A DNA stretch of 64,000 nt from Pleurostoma richardsiae (taxonomy: Eukaryota; Ascomycota; Sordariomycetes; Calosphaeriales; Pleurostomataceae), in contig JANBVO010000015.1 of assembly GCA_030052745.1 (NCBI GenBank), forward strand, positions 248,001 to 312,000, written 5' to 3'. Position 1 is the stretch's first letter. Each line of letters opens with the position of its first letter. Positions 10,402 to 21,121 of the stretch are shown here, one piece after another. A model generated the notes under the pieces. The model was not told the origin of the DNA and did no database searches. It saw nothing but the letters and a program-made list of their open reading frames with translations. The position numbers and the translations under genes are program-made.

Positions 10402-13332
10402 TTACCAGTCGAACCCCTCGGAGGATGATGCGCAATCGGCCGTCTCATCGGCGCGCTTGTGCTTCGTTGCGGTACCGCTAGAGCAGAGCTCCTCAAATAG
10501 CTGCTTTCCAAACTTCATAAAGGCGGGCGTGATGCCCCCAAGCTCGATGAGCTCCTTTTCCATGCCACTCAGCTGGAATGGAAACTTGCAGCCACCAACT
10601 TCCGCGACATTCTTTCCAAGGTCGATGGATATCTCAATTCCATCTCGAGCTGCCTCGTAGAATGCCTCGTCCGTGATGGTAATACCCAAGAGGCCAAGAC
10701 TGGGTTGGTTTCGACTGTAGATGAACGCAAAGGACTTGGCAATTACACACTTGACGCCGATTCCTGTGAGCCAGATTAGCCGTCACTGCATTGGAGTCAT
10801 CCAGGGGGTCTCAAGTCAACAACTGACCGATCAGTGCATTCACGGCTTGCTCCCGGGAAGAACCGCACCCGAAGGCCTTCCCACCGACGACAATGTTGAA
10901 CCCGTTTTTGACACGGTCCCTGAACTCGGGCATCGTGAACTCCATGCAGTGTGCTCCCAATTCCTCGTTAGTGCCACATTCGACCAAGAACTGTGCAGGA
11001 GCCAGCTACATCTGATCAGCGCATGCTTCTTGAACAGCTGACGGACTAGGAGATTCATAAGCTCACAGCGTCTGTGTCGATAAAGTCTCCGAGTCTCTGA
11101 ACTTTGCCCAAGATCATCTTAGAGGACATGCCTTGTGTTGGGTGGCCTAGGCCCCTAGCGGTGGCATCGGCTTCCACGCCAACATCTTGGTCCAGGGCAA
11201 CTGCGGGTTTCTGGGGGCTGAACGGCTCTACATAACGTGGTTCTTCGCCATGGTGAGGTTGCAACGAACCGCGACCCTTGACACTCTCCCATCTGGCGGG
11301 ATCAATCTGGGCAATAAGATCGCACGGATCCCGGATCTTCAGGTCGAAAGACGAGGCAGCGACCGTCGCGGCAGATGCGAGGTTTCCAATCGCACCTTTT
11401 ATCATTGTCAGCAACATCCGTCAGTCAAGGAGTAAGGATTTTGATTTCTCACCCTGGCCCATTCTGTTCTCGAAGTTTCTGTTCTGAGACGAGAGCCAGA
11501 CCTCGCCAGGTTCAGCCCTATCCACCGACATGCCGACGCAGTAGCTACACCCCGGGACACCAACTTCGAAACCGGCTTGCTCGTACATCTCTGCAAGCCC
11601 AGACTTTCGGAGGCGATCCAGAATGGGGCGAGATCCCGGAACAACTTTACGTTTCCCCTTCTTGGTAGGGGTCATTCCGTTCTTGAGGCCTTGCTCCAAG
11701 ACGAGTGCGGCCAACACAATATCCTCCTCGGCCGTCGTGCAGGCTCCGATGAAGCAGCCATTCAATTCTGTGCCAGTCACCTCATCCACCGGGACGACAT
11801 CGTCCGGGTTTGGGTACTTGGCAACGAAAGAGTGGGCTTTGCACAAATCGATGGTGTAAGTCTCGGCATACACCGCATCTTCATCTGGACGGAAGTAGTT
11901 GGAGTCATTCTTATGCCGAGCCACCTTCCTCGAATTGATGAAGGTGCTAGTCACGGCGTCCGGAACGAAAATACCGGTGATGCCGCCAAATTCCTATGAC
12001 CTCCCAATAAGCCACGACGTCGAGTGCGGGATCTTGGCAGCTCTCCTCACCGTAGTCATGTTTGCGATCGCGAATCGAGCGTCGGGGGACAGATACTGCA
12101 GTCCCGGTCCGGTGTACTCAACAACTCTGTCAGACGCAACCGTATTTCTCTTCAGCTGCTGCAAGATGTAGAGGATCACGTCTTTCCCTCCGATACCATT
12201 TCCAGGCTTTCCGACAAGTCGGATATTGACACACTCGGGCACTTTGAGCCAGATCTCGCCAATGACTAAACCCATGGTCACATCAGCAGCGCCGAGGCCT
12301 ATGGATAGGCAACCGACAGCGCCAGAGGAGCATGTGTGGGAGTCAGATCCAATGACGAGCATCCCTGGCTGCGCTCGCTCGCGGTAGAACTCCGTATGCA
12401 TGATGGTATACTATTGCAGGTGTCAGCCGACACAGTTACCCAGAAGCGACCCAGAAGCCACTAGAAATGGACCAGCTGACGTTCATGCCCTGGTACTCGG
12501 TCATTTTGAAGACCTTCTTCGCCCGCTCTGAGGACTCGATGAGCTTGCGGATTGCAGGATGGTTAGCGGCCCTTGGATCTACGACGTGATCCCCGGCAAG
12601 CCAGAATCTGTCGTTGCGGAAGATACCTGGTTCACCGAGCTGATTATACGTCCTTTCCATGCCCTGTGCAGCGAGTATGGTCAGAATTGTGGATGCACGG
12701 AAACCACAGAGTACTAACACTCCAGGATGCTTCAGACGCCATGATCCAGTCGACGTACACACGGATTGTGTCTCCTACGCAGACTTCGCCTGTCGGCTCG
12801 ACATTGTGCATCGCAAAGATCTTCTCCGCAAGGGTCATAGGGCGCCGCTCTGGTGGTTTAAAGGCTGCTGGCACCGGGGACTGGTTGGATCTGTCCGAGG
12901 AGTTGAGGGCCTCGAGCGCTGTGTTTATCAGCGTTATTCGCGTCACCTGGCCGTGGATACTAACATGCTGAAATTAGGAATCCAATCTCTGTGATGTTCT
13001 CTTCAGTAAGATTTCCGTCGTCCGTAAGCCCGAGCCCGCCATAGTTCACTGGCGTCTTGCAGATGTTGGTGACATGCACAAGCGTGTCCGCTTCTTTGCT
13101 ATGATTGCGGGACCTAAGATGCCAGGCCGCCTCACGGATTGCCTCGAAGGCATTTGGATGTTTCTTGACTGGGTACGAGTCAGTAGTCGTAGGCTCCCTG
13201 CGTATCAGAATGCCACTAACACAGCGCTGTTAACTCTTGGCCAACGTCGATACCTCTGGTTTCTTTCAATGAGGAGGTAATACAACCGCAGAGGCCGCCA
13301 TATGATCCTTCACGAACGTTAATTGAAGTCAT
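10402..13332 (-). CDS. Fused aconitase / 3-isopropylmalate-dehydratase-type hydro-lyase
   Basis: Predicted [4Fe-4S] hydro-lyase that moves a hydroxyl on a malate/citrate-like acid. Well-supported exons: 13332-13221, 13168-?, about 12967-12719, 12663-12481, 12410-12051, 11993-11453, 11395-11067, 11005-10828 and 10763-10402. LeuC-like half: [47 protein letters not shown] (first cluster Cys), [23 protein letters not shown] (second Cys; a Thr stands where Asn is usual), PGCSYCVGM (third Cys). LeuD-like swivel half: [18 protein letters not shown], then [10 protein letters not shown]. Both halves are in one chain, as in fungal Leu1/Lys4/aconitase. An N-terminal extension of about 100 aa is not typical, and the exon 2/3 junction (12968-13049) is uncertain. 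It is divergent from the lyase gene at 13760. Substrate unknown; candidates are dimethylmalate, methylcitrate or alkylcitrate derivatives. Confidence 0.86.
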
Positions 13333-13759
13333 TGCTGAAGGATGCTGTGAAGCTTCCGAAGGGAGTCGGGGTGAAATGCAGTCCAAGGAGGTGGTGAGCA
13401 GGATGAAGTATTTTAAGCCAGTCGAGGACCACGCATGGTGACTTTTTGTATCGGCGGCCCACCAATCAACGGTCAGATATTACGCAAATTGGCCTGCAAT
13501 GGCGCTGCTGGAGGTGTTCGAAATCACCCAGAGTCGACGACGGGCGCGGTCGTGGTGGACCTTGCCGAACCTCGCCGACCGGTCCGGCCAGCTTCGGCAG
13601 GCTGAGCGGCGATACAGCAGTTCGTCGAAGTCAGGCTTTACGGTTCCCCGGTAGCTCATACGACTTGTAGCATGTCTTCATGGCAAAATCACTTCCTTAT
13701 ATAACAAGGTGGTTTTCTTCTCTGCTTGGCATATGACCCGTCACCAACAACTAGACATA
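13333..13759. promoter_or_regulatory. Shared divergent promoter between hydro-lyase and C-C lyase genes
   Basis: About 430 bp between the two divergent start codons (minus 13332, plus 13760 or 13733). No coding signal. CGG-containing stretches such as 13559-13590 could bind a Zn2Cys6 factor, but no site can be assigned. Confidence 0.6.
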
Positions 13760-14824
13760 ATGGCCGAGAGCAACGAAATAACTACTCCAGTATCAGCAGC
13801 TGCCAAGCTGCGCAATTTGTTGGCTAGAAAGGACAAAATCCTCGTATGTCCTGGAGTTTATGATGGAATCACAGCAAGGATAGCCCTCAAAGCAGGCTTC
13901 GAGTGTCTTTACATGGTATAGCCCGCCTCTTTTCAATCCTATATCCTCCTTCTCTGACACTGTCTTAGACTGGAGCCGGCACCACAGCGTCTCGACTTGG
14001 TATGCCCGACTTGGGCGTCATTACTTTGAACGACATGCGAGACACAGCAGGCATGCTTGCATCTCTCGATCCAACCGTGCCCGTCATCGCCGACGCGGAC
14101 ACGGGCTATGGAGGTTGGTTGCAACATTTTCTCTGCCTCAACAACCATCTCCTCCACCCAAATGATAAATAGAGTGCACTCACTAAACCAGATAGGGCCT
14201 ATCATGGTTGGTCGTACCGTCACATCGTATATGCGCGCCGGCGTTGCCGGTTTGCATCTGGAAGACCAGGTGGTGACGAAGCGTTGCGGCCACCTGATGC
14301 ACAAGCAACTGGTACCTGAGAACGAGTTCCTGTCGCGCATCCACGCCGCTGTGCTGGCCCGGTCGAGCGTCCCCGCCGGCGACATCGTCATCATCGCGCG
14401 CACCGATGCCCTACAGTCGTTTGGCTACGAGATCGCCTGCGACCGGCTGAAGAAGGCAATCGCGCTAGGTGCCGACGTCGCGTTCCTCGAGGGCGTACGC
14501 TCTGTTGAGGAAGCAAGGCGTATCTGCGAGGATCTTGCGCCCACACCGGTGCTGTACAACTGCGTCGCGGGCGGCGAGTCCCCCGTATGGACGGCGGCCG
14601 AAGCGCGGGACCTCGGATACAAGATCGTGATCCACCCTGCCTTCGCGCTCGCACCAGTGTTTAGCGCGGTCACGGATGCGGCAAAGGCTCTGAAGGGGAC
14701 GGGTGCAATGAGCGAGGCAGAGAAGCTCACATCGCCTAAGGCGATGTTTGAGGTGTGCGGGTTGAATGAGGCGGTTGCATTTGACATCGCCGCTGGGGGC
14801 AAGCTCTTCTCTGAGGGAGTCTAG
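13760..14824 (+). CDS. Isocitrate-lyase / PEP-mutase superfamily C-C lyase
   Basis: Predicted Mg-dependent lyase of the 2-methylisocitrate / 2,3-dimethylmalate lyase / oxaloacetase group, which splits a substituted malate-like acid into pyruvate or a 2-oxoacid and a second acid. Three exons: 13760-13915, 13969-14113, 14196-14824; introns 53 and 82 nt. The last acceptor is GATAG at 14195, which rejoins DTGYG with GPIMVGRTV; 309 aa. Seen: KILVCPGVYDGITARIA near the N-terminus, GAGTTASRLGMPD, the Mg-binding ADADTGYG, GLHLEDQ, the catalytic Cys loop TKRCGHL, and IIARTDAL. An in-frame ATG at 13733 would add nine residues. The intact Cys loop argues for lyase activity rather than phosphonomutase. 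Being divergent from the hydro-lyase suggests successive steps: hydro-lyase makes the hydroxy-acid isomer, lyase cleaves it (inference). Confidence 0.9.
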
Positions 14825-15194
14825 TCCCTCGCGACATCGTAGATTTCGACGGGATTGGCCCTTCCCATGTTGGAGTGGCATGCGACAGATGGGTGCTAGA
14901 GACAACTCAGTTGTTCCTGTAAGGACCTTAGGCTCCTTGCATAATAAATGGAGAATCATAAGCTATAGGAACGGCAGGCTCAGACGTATGCAGACCTCTT
15001 CAGCTGTCGTCTTGAGGACTCGAGCCGGAGCAAGAGGAGACTTTCTACTGTGTAACCAAATCGTACAGGACCATGTGGACGGGATGCTACTTAGTCGGAG
15101 CCAGTGTGCTAAGCGCCGCTGCCAGCCGTGAACAGGGAATGTTGAGCTTAAGCGATGCTACCCGTTGGTTAGCGAGTGGGGGCGCATGCAGTTT
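14825..15194. other. Intergenic between C-C lyase and right repeat arm
   Basis: 3' flank of the lyase gene; no gene recognised. Confidence 0.55.
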
Positions 15195-15625
15195 ATGCGA
15201 GCAGCTTTCACAGCATTTTTAAAGTTATCCTCGCCTTCCACGGAAGGGGTTCACTGGTGTGAGGAATTGACTGTGCGCCTTAAGTTTTCATTCACAGCAT
15301 TTTCAAAACACACTCGCCCATTGAAGAGGAGGGTCTATTGGTGTAGATAATTGATAGAATCAGTTAATTAGTTTAATCTTCAAATGGTGTATCTGCTATG
15401 ACATAGTATTGCGTTCACAGTATTTTTTGGCCCACTCTTGTCCATTGTTGGGGAGGACATCGATGTTGGGGATTTGTTGATTTGCTTGATTGGTTCAATC
15501 TACCTCGTTTTGGATTTGCATACGATGCAGTATTGCACAGCATTTTTAAACGCAGCCTGGGTCGTCTGGCAGGATTTAGCGAGCTGATTGGTTGGCTTGT
15601 TGGGTCGCATTTTTGCGGCCCTTAA
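15195..15625. repeat. Right inverted-repeat arm made of four diverged tandem units
   Basis: Reverse-complement counterpart of bases 1-370. Motifs of the TTCACAGCATTTTTAAA type occur at 15207-15223, 15291-15308, 15414-15428 and 15535-15551. Unit order mirrors the left arm: 15540-15625 matches 1-90, 15415-15520 matches about 150-250 and 15280-15380 matches about 270-367. The innermost unit (15195-15275) has no partner on the left. Open frames here are repeat-derived. Confidence 0.85.
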
Positions 15626-16740
15626 GTTTTCCCGGCGATGCGAGGACACTTCAAGGTTAATGCCTAGTGCAGCTCTAACTATGTCCTTCCGGTAACCGAA
15701 ATGAAGACGCCGCATAGTGTCTTCGCTTTCAAGAATGAAGGCGCTCCTAAACTTTTGGCTAGGCCTAGTCGGGCATTGCCTGTGGCGTCGTGAGGCTCTC
15801 CCTGAGTTTCAGACCTGGTCTAATTAACGTTTTGGGCCTCGCTTCGCTTAGCCAGAGTGTCGTGGAGCCTGGCCCCGGTCGGGGCTACCCAGCTTAATTC
15901 CAGGCAGGGCAAGCTTCTGTAGCGTTTCAGGCTGGAGTCACAGCGACTAATCGGATCATCCGTGATCTCCTGTGACGCCAAAGATTTGCCTGCGTGAACC
16001 ATGCAAGTTGTGCTGGCTCTTCAACACTGAGCGACAGCTCCCGGGTGGAGATCACGGAGATCATTCGAGAGTCGGCGGTCGTTTGCTAAATCAGATGGAT
16101 CTTGGCCACGAAATGCAGAGCTTGTCGTCTACTCATCACAGATGAGCGCCTTGGTTTCCTCCGCCGCGACCCTGGCGGCTCGATGGTCTCGAACGGGTCG
16201 CAGAATACTTTGCTCCAATGCAGGTGCGTGTCAGAACCAGGCCGGACAATGACATGACCCACCAACCAGGGGTGCTCATCCCGGCTAGGTGGTAGGGCGA
16301 CACGGCTACGCAACTCCTTCGTCGCATATCCGAGCAGCTAAGATTCACGTCAGGGAGGAAGACGATCCGCATTCCTGTCGGACTGTGCCGACCCCGGTCA
16401 AGATCTGGACCCCCTCGCTTGATCTCGAAGTTGGGACGGAAGACCCCGGCGCGATGCAACAGCGTATGTACATCGGACACAACGGCCGGCCGAGTACATA
16501 AAGGCGGCTCTGGTACCGTCTCATCTCCATCCTCTCCTCTCCTCACGCCAACGGCTACCTTCTCTTTCATTCAGTCACTCTCTGTCTCAAGGTTCTGTGA
16601 ACCGTTTCTTTCTTTCGCTCTTTGAGTCTCGATTTGTTTGCCAACTCACTGGCTGGGCCTTTCTCTCCCTTCAATTCTTAAACATATTTGCGGTTCTCTC
16701 CCGCTCTATACATATCTTGATCCTCACCCCCGTCATCACG
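15626..16740. other. Intergenic and 5' leader of the secreted-protein gene
   Basis: About 1.1 kb outside the island. No gene is supported in 15626-16500. The last 230 bases (16510-16740) are pyrimidine-rich, as in many fungal 5' UTR/promoters, and precede the ATG at 16741. Confidence 0.6.
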
Positions 16741-18411
16741 ATGAAGTACGGAAGTGCAGCGGCCCTTATTGCCGGCCTGAGTCTCGCTTCGGCTGGCCCA
16801 GTCCCACGCCAGCCTATCCGGGCCCGTGAGGTGCCTCAGGAGCACTCCCACAACGCCTTCTTGGACCTCGTCCGCACCTCCTTGAATACCAACAACCCCA
16901 AAGGGATCCAGGACCCCGTCTTCGGTCTTCTGGGAAACGCCGCTGCTGCTGCGGGTGCCGGTCAAGTCACCAACCTGGACTGTCTCCAGCAGGAGACAGC
17001 CGACCAAGCTTTCACCAACGCCAAAGCCGCGGGTGACATCCCGGGTATGGCCGGTGCGCTCCTCTACCGCTCGATCGAGAGGAACACTGGCAAGGTCGGC
17101 CTGGCCAGCGTCATTTGCAACGAGACCGCGGCCAACCCTGAGATCGACGCGCTCTCGCAGCACCAGGACCCTGCGTCCACCGACGCTGCCACCACCAACA
17201 AGGCCATCACACTCGAGCTTGCAAAGCAGCTCGCTGCCATTGGCGCCGACCCGCTCTTGGCCCTCGAGAGTGGCACCTTCGCCCCCGGCGACTTGAACGA
17301 TGCCACCGCCAAGGGCAACTCCTGCGATACGGAGGATGATGAGCCCGGCTGCATCTTCTCGCAAAATCTCCTAGTCCTCGACGCCACCGAGGCCGAGATC
17401 AGCGCCGCAGTTGCCGGCATCACGCCTACTGTCACTGGCACCGGCGTGATCAGCGCCACGGACGTCGACTTTGCCGGCCTTGCCGTCGCAACTGGTGCTT
17501 CCGTAGCGGTTGCAACTGATGCAGCAGCTGCCACCACTACTGACGCTGCCGCTTCTGCCACCGATAGCGCCGATGCCACTGATGCCAGTGAATGCACCTT
17601 TGCCACTGTCACCGTGACGGCCGCTTCCTCAGGATCATCCTGCAGTGTCATCACCACCACTGTTGCCGCCAGCGTGGCCAGCTCCCTCAGCGCCAGCGCC
17701 ACCGCTTCTGCTGCCGTGGCCACATCCACCGCCGACGCGGCGACCGGCACCGACGTGCAAAAGTTCACCGGCACGCTCGGCGCCGCCGCTCCCCCCATCA
17801 TCTCCAGCGCCAGTGACCGTCCCTTCTCGGTCAACGGCAACACCTTTGTCAACCTGGCCGCCGCAGTCCAGCGCTCCTGCGACGTGCAGCGCAACGCCTG
17901 CTTCAACGCCGCCAACGCCGGCACCCTGAGCGGCGGCACCGCGCAGTGCGACACCCAGGCCTCGGAGTGCTCCGCCGCCAACAGCGCCGCGACCAAGCGC
18001 CAGGCGTCCGACTTCGGCACCTGCGGCGACCCGACCATCCTGTTCGAGACGGGCCTAGACGGGCGCAACACCGCCGCCTTCATCGCCGAGGACCAGACCG
18101 ACTACAACCACGGCTCGGCACTGAACATCGCCGTCATCGCTGGCTTCATCTGCCAGCGCCTGGGCTCGCCCTGCAACGCCCCCGCTGACGTCCAGGCCTC
18201 GTGCACGAGCGCCTCCGCGGCGGCTGTCGCGACGACCCAGGACCAGGGCGCTGCTGACGTGTTCAACAGCATTCTGGGTGTCGGCGGTGCTGCCTCGGCT
18301 GTCGCGACTGATGCCGCTGCTGCTACCACTACCGCCGCGGCCGACGAGGCCGCCGCCACCGCCACTGCTACCGAGTCGTCGGTTGTCATGACTATCACGC
18401 AGTGCTCTTGA
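16741..18411 (+). CDS. Secreted Ala/Ser/Thr-rich, probably cell-wall protein
   Basis: A 556-aa single-exon protein. The frame extends upstream to 16597, but ATG 16741 is preferred because it begins a clean signal peptide (MKYGSAAALIAGLSLASAGP) after a pyrimidine-rich leader. Two conserved-looking blocks flank a low-complexity middle. N-block (about 30-235): HNAFLDLVRTSLNTNNPKGI, DPVFGLLGNAAAAAGAG, NLDCLQQETADQAF, and GDLNDATAKGNSCD near its end. Middle (about 250-350): A/T/S/D-rich, likely O-glycosylated. C-block: VNGNTFVNLAAAVQRSCDVQ, with regularly spaced Cys as in many fungal wall proteins. It ends in a further Ala/Thr-rich tail and TQCS; no GPI signal is visible. No catalytic motif is seen. 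The function is not known to me; wall structure or adhesion is a guess. Confidence 0.85.
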   Translation: MKYGSAAALIAGLSLASAGPVPRQPIRAREVPQEHSHNAFLDLVRTSLNTNNPKGIQDPVFGLLGNAAAAAGAGQVTNLDCLQQETADQAFTNAKAAGDIPGMAGALLYRSIERNTGKVGLASVICNETAANPEIDALSQHQDPASTDAATTNKAITLELAKQLAAIGADPLLALESGTFAPGDLNDATAKGNSCDTEDDEPGCIFSQNLLVLDATEAEISAAVAGITPTVTGTGVISATDVDFAGLAVATGASVAVATDAAAATTTDAAASATDSADATDASECTFATVTVTAASSGSSCSVITTTVAASVASSLSASATASAAVATSTADAATGTDVQKFTGTLGAAAPPIISSASDRPFSVNGNTFVNLAAAVQRSCDVQRNACFNAANAGTLSGGTAQCDTQASECSAANSAATKRQASDFGTCGDPTILFETGLDGRNTAAFIAEDQTDYNHGSALNIAVIAGFICQRLGSPCNAPADVQASCTSASAAAVATTQDQGAADVFNSILGVGGAASAVATDAAAATTTAAADEAAATATATESSVVMTITQCS

Positions 18412-20302
18412 GCTAACAACACGGACTCGCGTGGTCTTCTTTTGGTTGAGGGTAGTCATGATTCGGGGGAGTTTCTTAGGGCTATATTTGCTTGAGTATA
18501 TGACGGCAGATTAGACTCGGGTGTTATTATATGGAGAAGAGGGAAAGATCGAAACAGCCGTGGCGCATGCTCATGTATGGTTGACAGATAGATAATTTGC
18601 AGGGGTTCACTGTCGGAAGATGCATATGTCCACTTGATTCCCGAAGTGTTGAATATCCATCCCCGTGCGACCGGTCATTATAGTTTCGATAGACGATTGC
18701 CCGTCATACGGAAGGGTGGACGACATCCAGCAGCGGGAACTCCTTGTCAGCGTAAAACAGCATACAGCAAGGTTATTTTCAGATTTCGTATTCCTGGAAC
18801 GCATCTTCTATAAATTGTAGGTATCTTCCTACATGTGAACCCAGGTTTCACGACCGGTTGGCGATGTTACTTGGAAATGGAAACGCCGCGTATCTCAGCG
18901 GCCACCACGCGGTCAGCGAAACTATAAAGTCCAAACAACGTGAGAGGTGAAGACTCAGATTCGACTGATGTGAATGGATTGAAAGGAAACCGGGTGGGAA
19001 AAGTGACAAGTCAGTGATTCGAAAGGCGAGCCAAAAGAGAAAGTCACCGGCTGCGTGAGCTCCTCTTCACTTCATCAGGCCCAGCCTGGGATCTCAGCGT
19101 CCCAGCTACTGCGCCCCCTGCCCTTTCGGCTCTGTGGGTATTTAATTTGCGGCTAATCCCTCTTCCCCAGCATGCGTCATGAGGGCGAGTGCGGAGGGGG
19201 CCGTGTCTGAGGTTCATCGGATGAAAGCTGTTTTCGGAGGAAGAGGATGTTAACCGTTAGGCCACCGCGCTCCCCAGCTACCTCACTGCTGTTGAAAATT
19301 TCCCCTCTTAATTAGGTCGATATGATCCTATCGAGTTAAGATGTCACGAGTGTGAGGCGCAACACAGGCTTGGTCCCGCAGATATCGGTCTTCGAGGTCC
19401 TTAACTCCCCTCACCTAGCCCTCTCTTTTCACGCCGTGCTCTGCACATTAGATACGCCGCTCTCTCTTCTTCTTTTTTGAAACCATATCAACCACAGCAA
19501 GGTTTGTCATGCTTGTGTGGAGCATTAAAAGGATTCGTCACCATGTAGACGGTCAGCCACCACAGCGAAAACATACGGGTTCATACCTCGTTGAGCACCG
19601 AAGTCTGGCTATTTATATCGGTATAGACTATCTTGGATGACCTAGATCGCCGTTGCGCGCAGTTCGCTCATGATATAACCCTAGGCCTAGTTTCACCCGC
19701 CGATTGTACCCTGTTCTGCAAGCAGCGTATTTTCTTTCAACGTCATATTATTCCCATACTTAGCCGGAAACTCCGTTAGTCTCGCTCTTCACTGTGACAA
19801 AACCGGCAAGCTTGTGAAGGCGCTCAGAGGTGCGACGGGATAGTGAATGCTGCAATGGCTAGAGAAAAGGCGAAGACGTCGGACCCCGACAATGTACGCG
19901 TCGAGAATAATAGTCAGCTCTTCTCCGTTAGAGAGGCACGAATCACAGATGCCCTGGTGGCTAGGGCGCCGGCGGCATTTATGCTAGGAGCAGTGTCAAA
20001 TCGGGACTTCGTGTCCATTCATGCAGTTTCATCCGTTGCTGTAGCTTCGTGCCAGCAGAATCTCCGTAACATGGGGGCATCCGGTCTCGAGCCACACTTT
20101 AAGCACCTCTATCGTTGAATGCCGCCAGGTCACGCCAAGAAAAGCAGAAGGCGTATCACAGGCTGATATCACATAATTATGACAAAAAAAACACACAAGG
20201 TTAGAAAATGCACGACGAGGATACTCAGTGCATCGAAGTCAGGGGTAGAGGGGAACTACGACAATGATCTAGAAAGGAACCAAAAGAGAGGAAAGTCGAC
20301 CC
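18412..20302. other. Long intergenic region, no gene supported
   Basis: About 1.9 kb. A 91-codon frame at 19843-20118 begins at a non-ATG start and has no domain. Pyrimidine-rich stretches occur at 19395-19500. The region may contain the promoter for an unrecognised transcript, but nothing else is evident. Confidence 0.55.
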
Positions 20303-20308
20303 AAAAAA
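20303..20308 (-). terminator. RNA polymerase III terminator for the tRNA
   Basis: Run of six T on the minus strand, two bases after the 3' end of the tRNA. Confidence 0.85.
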
Positions 20309-20310
20309 TG

Positions 20311-20395
20311 TGGATGAGCCCGGGATCGAACCGGGGACATTCCGCAAGTCACGAATTCATGCGAAGCGGACGCCATACCACTAGACCACACACCC
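20311..20395 (-). tRNA. tRNA-Ala (anticodon CGC) with 13-nt intron
   Basis: Minus-strand cloverleaf. Acceptor stem GGGTGTG pairs with CTCATCC, including the G3:U70 wobble that marks alanine tRNAs and one T-T mismatch. D-arm GTC..GGC with TAGTGGTAT loop; anticodon stem TCCGC/GCGGA; T-arm CCCGG-TTCGATC-CCGGG; discriminator A. The anticodon loop reads TTCGCAT once an intron of 13 nt (GAATTCGTGACTT or a one-base shift) after the loop is removed, giving anticodon CGC. An internal B box (GGTTCGATCCC) is present. Confidence 0.92.
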
Positions 20396-21121
20396 ATACA
20401 AAGCCAATACACTCTTAGTAAGCAAACATTCGGACTCATAAAGGAGAACGCTACATTTCCCCCTCGCTTATCTCCGAGTACTGCGGACCGGTTCCGCAAT
20501 ATGGAGGTATTCTATCATTGAATTTAAGCCAAATCGGAGTGCTATCTTTGCCTCAAGAACTGACAACAGAATGGAGTGTGAGGACGTAAAGCTGGGTAGA
20601 TGGGTGACCTTATTTCTACAAGTAGGTACCTCTGTCCTTGCCACAAAGCTCCCGCGTCCATGACACAACTACTCATGAGTGTCAGGACCGTAAATGCTCT
20701 TCGACGTCTAGACTTGCTGCATGATGCGCTCACTCTCCGTGCACACAACACGTCCTCCACAAGCTCTTCCATGTGCGCTCACCGCACTTCCGGAAGTCCC
20801 TGTATATGCCTCAATTTCCACAATCCTTTCCTCACGAGGCCCCAAGCCCATCTCGACGAGGAAATGTCTAGTGTTATAGAGGAATGATACATATCTTCCT
20901 AAATATCCGCGGGATGTCTTCACGGTGGTGACCTGAGAGCTCTGGCACACTAGTTGAGTTCACAATTCAGTTGGCCTAGAGCCCCCATCGAAGAGATGAT
21001 TGCTCATCCCTCGCCGTATCTATAGGCTGTTCTGGTGCATTGTCGATCTTGGAAGAATCGCACCAGAGTCACTACTGCGGCCTTTCCCATTGCCGGTTGG
21101 ATATGTCGATTTGATTGAAGG
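20396..21121. other. Intergenic, no gene supported
   Basis: About 0.7 kb between the tRNA 5' end and the stop of the UPC2-like gene. Overlapping short frames only. Confidence 0.55.

Noticed and set aside
17064-18083. 339-codon minus-strand frame
   Set aside because: Antisense of the Ala-rich secreted protein; Val/Ala/Ser bias follows from GC-rich repeats.
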